This document shows, one piece after another, positions 4,658 through 6,145 of a stretch of DNA of 6,145 nt. The DNA is from Candidatus Mediterraneibacter colneyensis (GTDB lineage Bacteria > Bacillota > Clostridia > Lachnospirales > Lachnospiraceae). Within the stretch, counting starts at the first letter, position 1. Every line of letters starts with the position of its first letter. The stretch is taken from assembly GCA_019114745.1 (NCBI GenBank), contig DXEY01000088.1:1-6145 (forward strand), in the 5' to 3' direction. A program made the translations under genes and the position numbers. The notes under the pieces were generated by a model. It saw only the letters and a list, made by a program, of their open reading frames with translations. It was not told the DNA's origin and ran no database searches.

Positions 4658-6145
4658 TTATGACCAGCTCCACTGATCCACATTATTTACTACAGACCAT
4701 CCGTGTCCGTGGGGATGGATCTTCTGCTCCGCCACCTGGAGCCCGTCTCTCACCCAGTAGAGGTGGTCGATATTGACCAGCCATACCCACGGAATATCTC
4801 CATCATGGGTCACGCCTGTTGTTCCGTCCCACTGGGCTTTCTGCCACAGCTCATAGGATGCCTCTAGATCACTGCTCGCAAGCGCCTGATCCATATAATT
4901 GTCTACGGCAGGATTGGAGTAAGGGGAATACTCTGCCGATCCTGTTCCGTCGATCGTATGATAGATATTGTAGAGTTCCATAGGAGTATGGGCTCCCCAG
5001 CCCCAGATCAGCGGATCCGACAAAGCACGGTCATAAGCGGTATCCCAGCCCACGCCCTCCAGGGTGCAGGAGATCCCCAGCTCTTTCAACTGGTCGGCAA
5101 AGTCTGCGGCAAGCGCCTGTCTCACAGTATCACCGGTAGAATACAGCAGATTCAGTTCCGCTTTCTCTCCGTCCTTCTCCCGGATCCCGTCTTCTCCCAT
5201 GATCCATCCTGCTTCGTCGAGGAGCGCTGCCGCCTCCTCAGGATCGTGCTCCACTTCCGACGCCTCATTGTACCATGGAAGCTGGTCGCACACACTGTAT
5301 GCCGGACTTCCGTATCCGTTCAGGACATGGTCGATCATCTCCTGCCGGTCTATTCCGACATTGATCGCCCGCCGTACCAGCACGTCGGCAGTCAGGTCGT
5401 TCCCCACTGTCCGTCCCTGTGCGTCCGTCCCCTCCGGCACTGCCGGAAGGTTAAATCCACGGTTGTCCACGCTGGCATAAGCAGCCAGAGTATAGCCCTC
5501 TATTTCCTCACCGGAATACGTCGCCGAGGTGTACGCCAGATCTGCCTCTCCCGCCTGTGCCGCCAGAAAGGCAGCGTCCTCTTCCATAAACAGGATCGTC
5601 ACCTGTTTCATCTGGGGCTCTTCCCCGTAATAATCCGGGTTTGCCTCCAGGATCACCTGCTGCCCTCTGTCCCACTGTTTAAGGATATATCTCCCGGAGC
5701 CGATCGGCTGTGAACCATATGTTGCACTGTCATAGGCATGTTCCGGCAGGATCCCTACGACCGACATCGTGTACGGCCAGATGGAAAACGGGCGGCTCAT
5801 ATGGAATACTACCGTCACATCATCCACCGCTTCCGCATAATCAAGCATCGTAAAGTCATTTACAGAATTTGACTCCTTCACGGTATTATAAGTAAACGCC
5901 ACGTCACCGGCTGTCAGCGGTTCACCGTCTGTAAATGATACGTCATCCCGGATCGTGACCGTCCATGTATATCCATCTTCGCTGACCGTATAATCTGTCG
6001 CCAGGTCATATCCGATCGTCAGATCCGGGTTAGTCACTGTAAGCGTGCTCTGGATCAGAGGCTCATGGACATGTTCCCCGGCGCCCCAGCCATATGCCGG
6101 ATCAAAGCCAGCCTCCGGTTCCGAAGTCGGACCCATGGCGATCAC
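4658..6145 (-). CDS. Peptide/nickel ABC transporter substrate-binding protein (family 5), N-terminus cut
   Basis: Extracellular solute-binding lipoprotein expected to capture the substrate and hand it to the two permeases. 495 residues are visible and run off the right edge, so the signal peptide and lipobox are unseen; about 40-70 residues are probably missing. Numbering from the first visible residue, the SBP_bac_5 pattern is clear: LATDYTVSEDGYTWTVTIRD followed by FTDGEPLTAGDVAFTYN (48-87), PIGSGRYILKQW (147-158), ANPDYYG (168-174), and VRRAINVGIDRQEMIDHVLNGYGSPA (257-282). Histidines cluster near the start (EHVHEPL, His25 and His27) and near the end (HPHGHGW, His477, 479 and 481). It is the first visible gene of the operon, and the permease gene starts 28 nt after its stop. 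Nickel or metallophore uptake is possible, but peptide binding fits equally, so I give no gene symbol. The valine at the window edge is internal, not a start. Confidence 0.95.
   Translation of the reverse strand: MIAMGPTSEPEAGFDPAYGWGAGEHVHEPLIQSTLTVTNPDLTIGYDLATDYTVSEDGYTWTVTIRDDVSFTDGEPLTAGDVAFTYNTVKESNSVNDFTMLDYAEAVDDVTVVFHMSRPFSIWPYTMSVVGILPEHAYDSATYGSQPIGSGRYILKQWDRGQQVILEANPDYYGEEPQMKQVTILFMEEDAAFLAAQAGEADLAYTSATYSGEEIEGYTLAAYASVDNRGFNLPAVPEGTDAQGRTVGNDLTADVLVRRAINVGIDRQEMIDHVLNGYGSPAYSVCDQLPWYNEASEVEHDPEEAAALLDEAGWIMGEDGIREKDGEKAELNLLYSTGDTVRQALAADFADQLKELGISCTLEGVGWDTAYDRALSDPLIWGWGAHTPMELYNIYHTIDGTGSAEYSPYSNPAVDNYMDQALASSDLEASYELWQKAQWDGTTGVTHDGDIPWVWLVNIDHLYWVRDGLQVAEQKIHPHGHGWSVVNNVDQWSWS

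Noticed and set aside
4630..4683. ATG start of the OppB-like permease at 4683
   Set aside because: It would overlap the binding-protein gene by 26 nt and add a hydrophilic stretch; GTG at 4629 has a well-placed ribosome binding site and gives the usual family N-terminus.
4958..5713. 251-codon open frame on the plus strand
   Set aside because: It is antisense to the substrate-binding protein gene, whose translation matches family 5 along its whole length; the plus-strand product shows no recognisable domain.

Overview
The window reads as a chromosomal segment of a Gram-positive, probably clostridial bacterium; Lachnospiraceae is my best guess. The reasons are the gene order rpsF-ssb-rpsR, strong AGGAGG-type ribosome binding sites, a zinc-type S18 with a CVFC motif, and the sequence style of the SSB tail and of the ABC transporter. 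This placement is inference from protein style, not a database match. Every gene supported here lies on the minus strand, so transcription runs from high to low coordinates.

From about 1228 to 6145 lies a five-gene ABC importer operon of the peptide/nickel (Opp/Dpp/Nik) type. In transcription order it encodes a family 5 solute-binding protein (its N-terminus lies beyond the right edge), an OppB/NikB-type permease, an OppC/NikC-type permease, a full-length OppD/NikD-type ATPase with a C-terminal four-cysteine domain, and a short OppF/NikE-like ATPase without that domain. The genes are tightly packed, with two 4-nt ATGA overlaps, so this is one transcription unit for a complete importer. The promoter is outside the window. 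The substrate cannot be read from sequence; nickel or another chelated metal and small peptides are both possible, and histidine clusters in the binding protein lean slightly toward metal.

The gap 920-1227 holds no gene but is dense with signals. At 1069-1231 is a compact element bounded by perfect 14-bp inverted repeats and filled with nested hairpins. It looks like a MITE/REP-like repeat or a structured RNA, and its right arm contains the stop codon of the last ABC gene. Just beyond its left end, reading in the direction of transcription, come an A-rich UP-like stretch, a very good sigma-A promoter (TTGAAA, 17 bp, TATCAT with extended -10), and a leader of about 95 nt with two hairpins and a possible ribosome-binding-site-sequestering helix.

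From 919 down to 1 is the rpsF-ssb-rpsR operon: ribosomal protein S6, single-stranded DNA-binding protein, and ribosomal protein S18, whose C-terminus is cut by the left edge. S6 and S18 sit together on the 30S platform, and in many bacteria they repress their own operon by binding its leader. The ribosomal operon looks A+T-richer and uses simpler codons than the ABC operon, which is visibly G+C-rich. The main candidate for something undescribed is the 1069-1231 element, followed by the rpsF leader.
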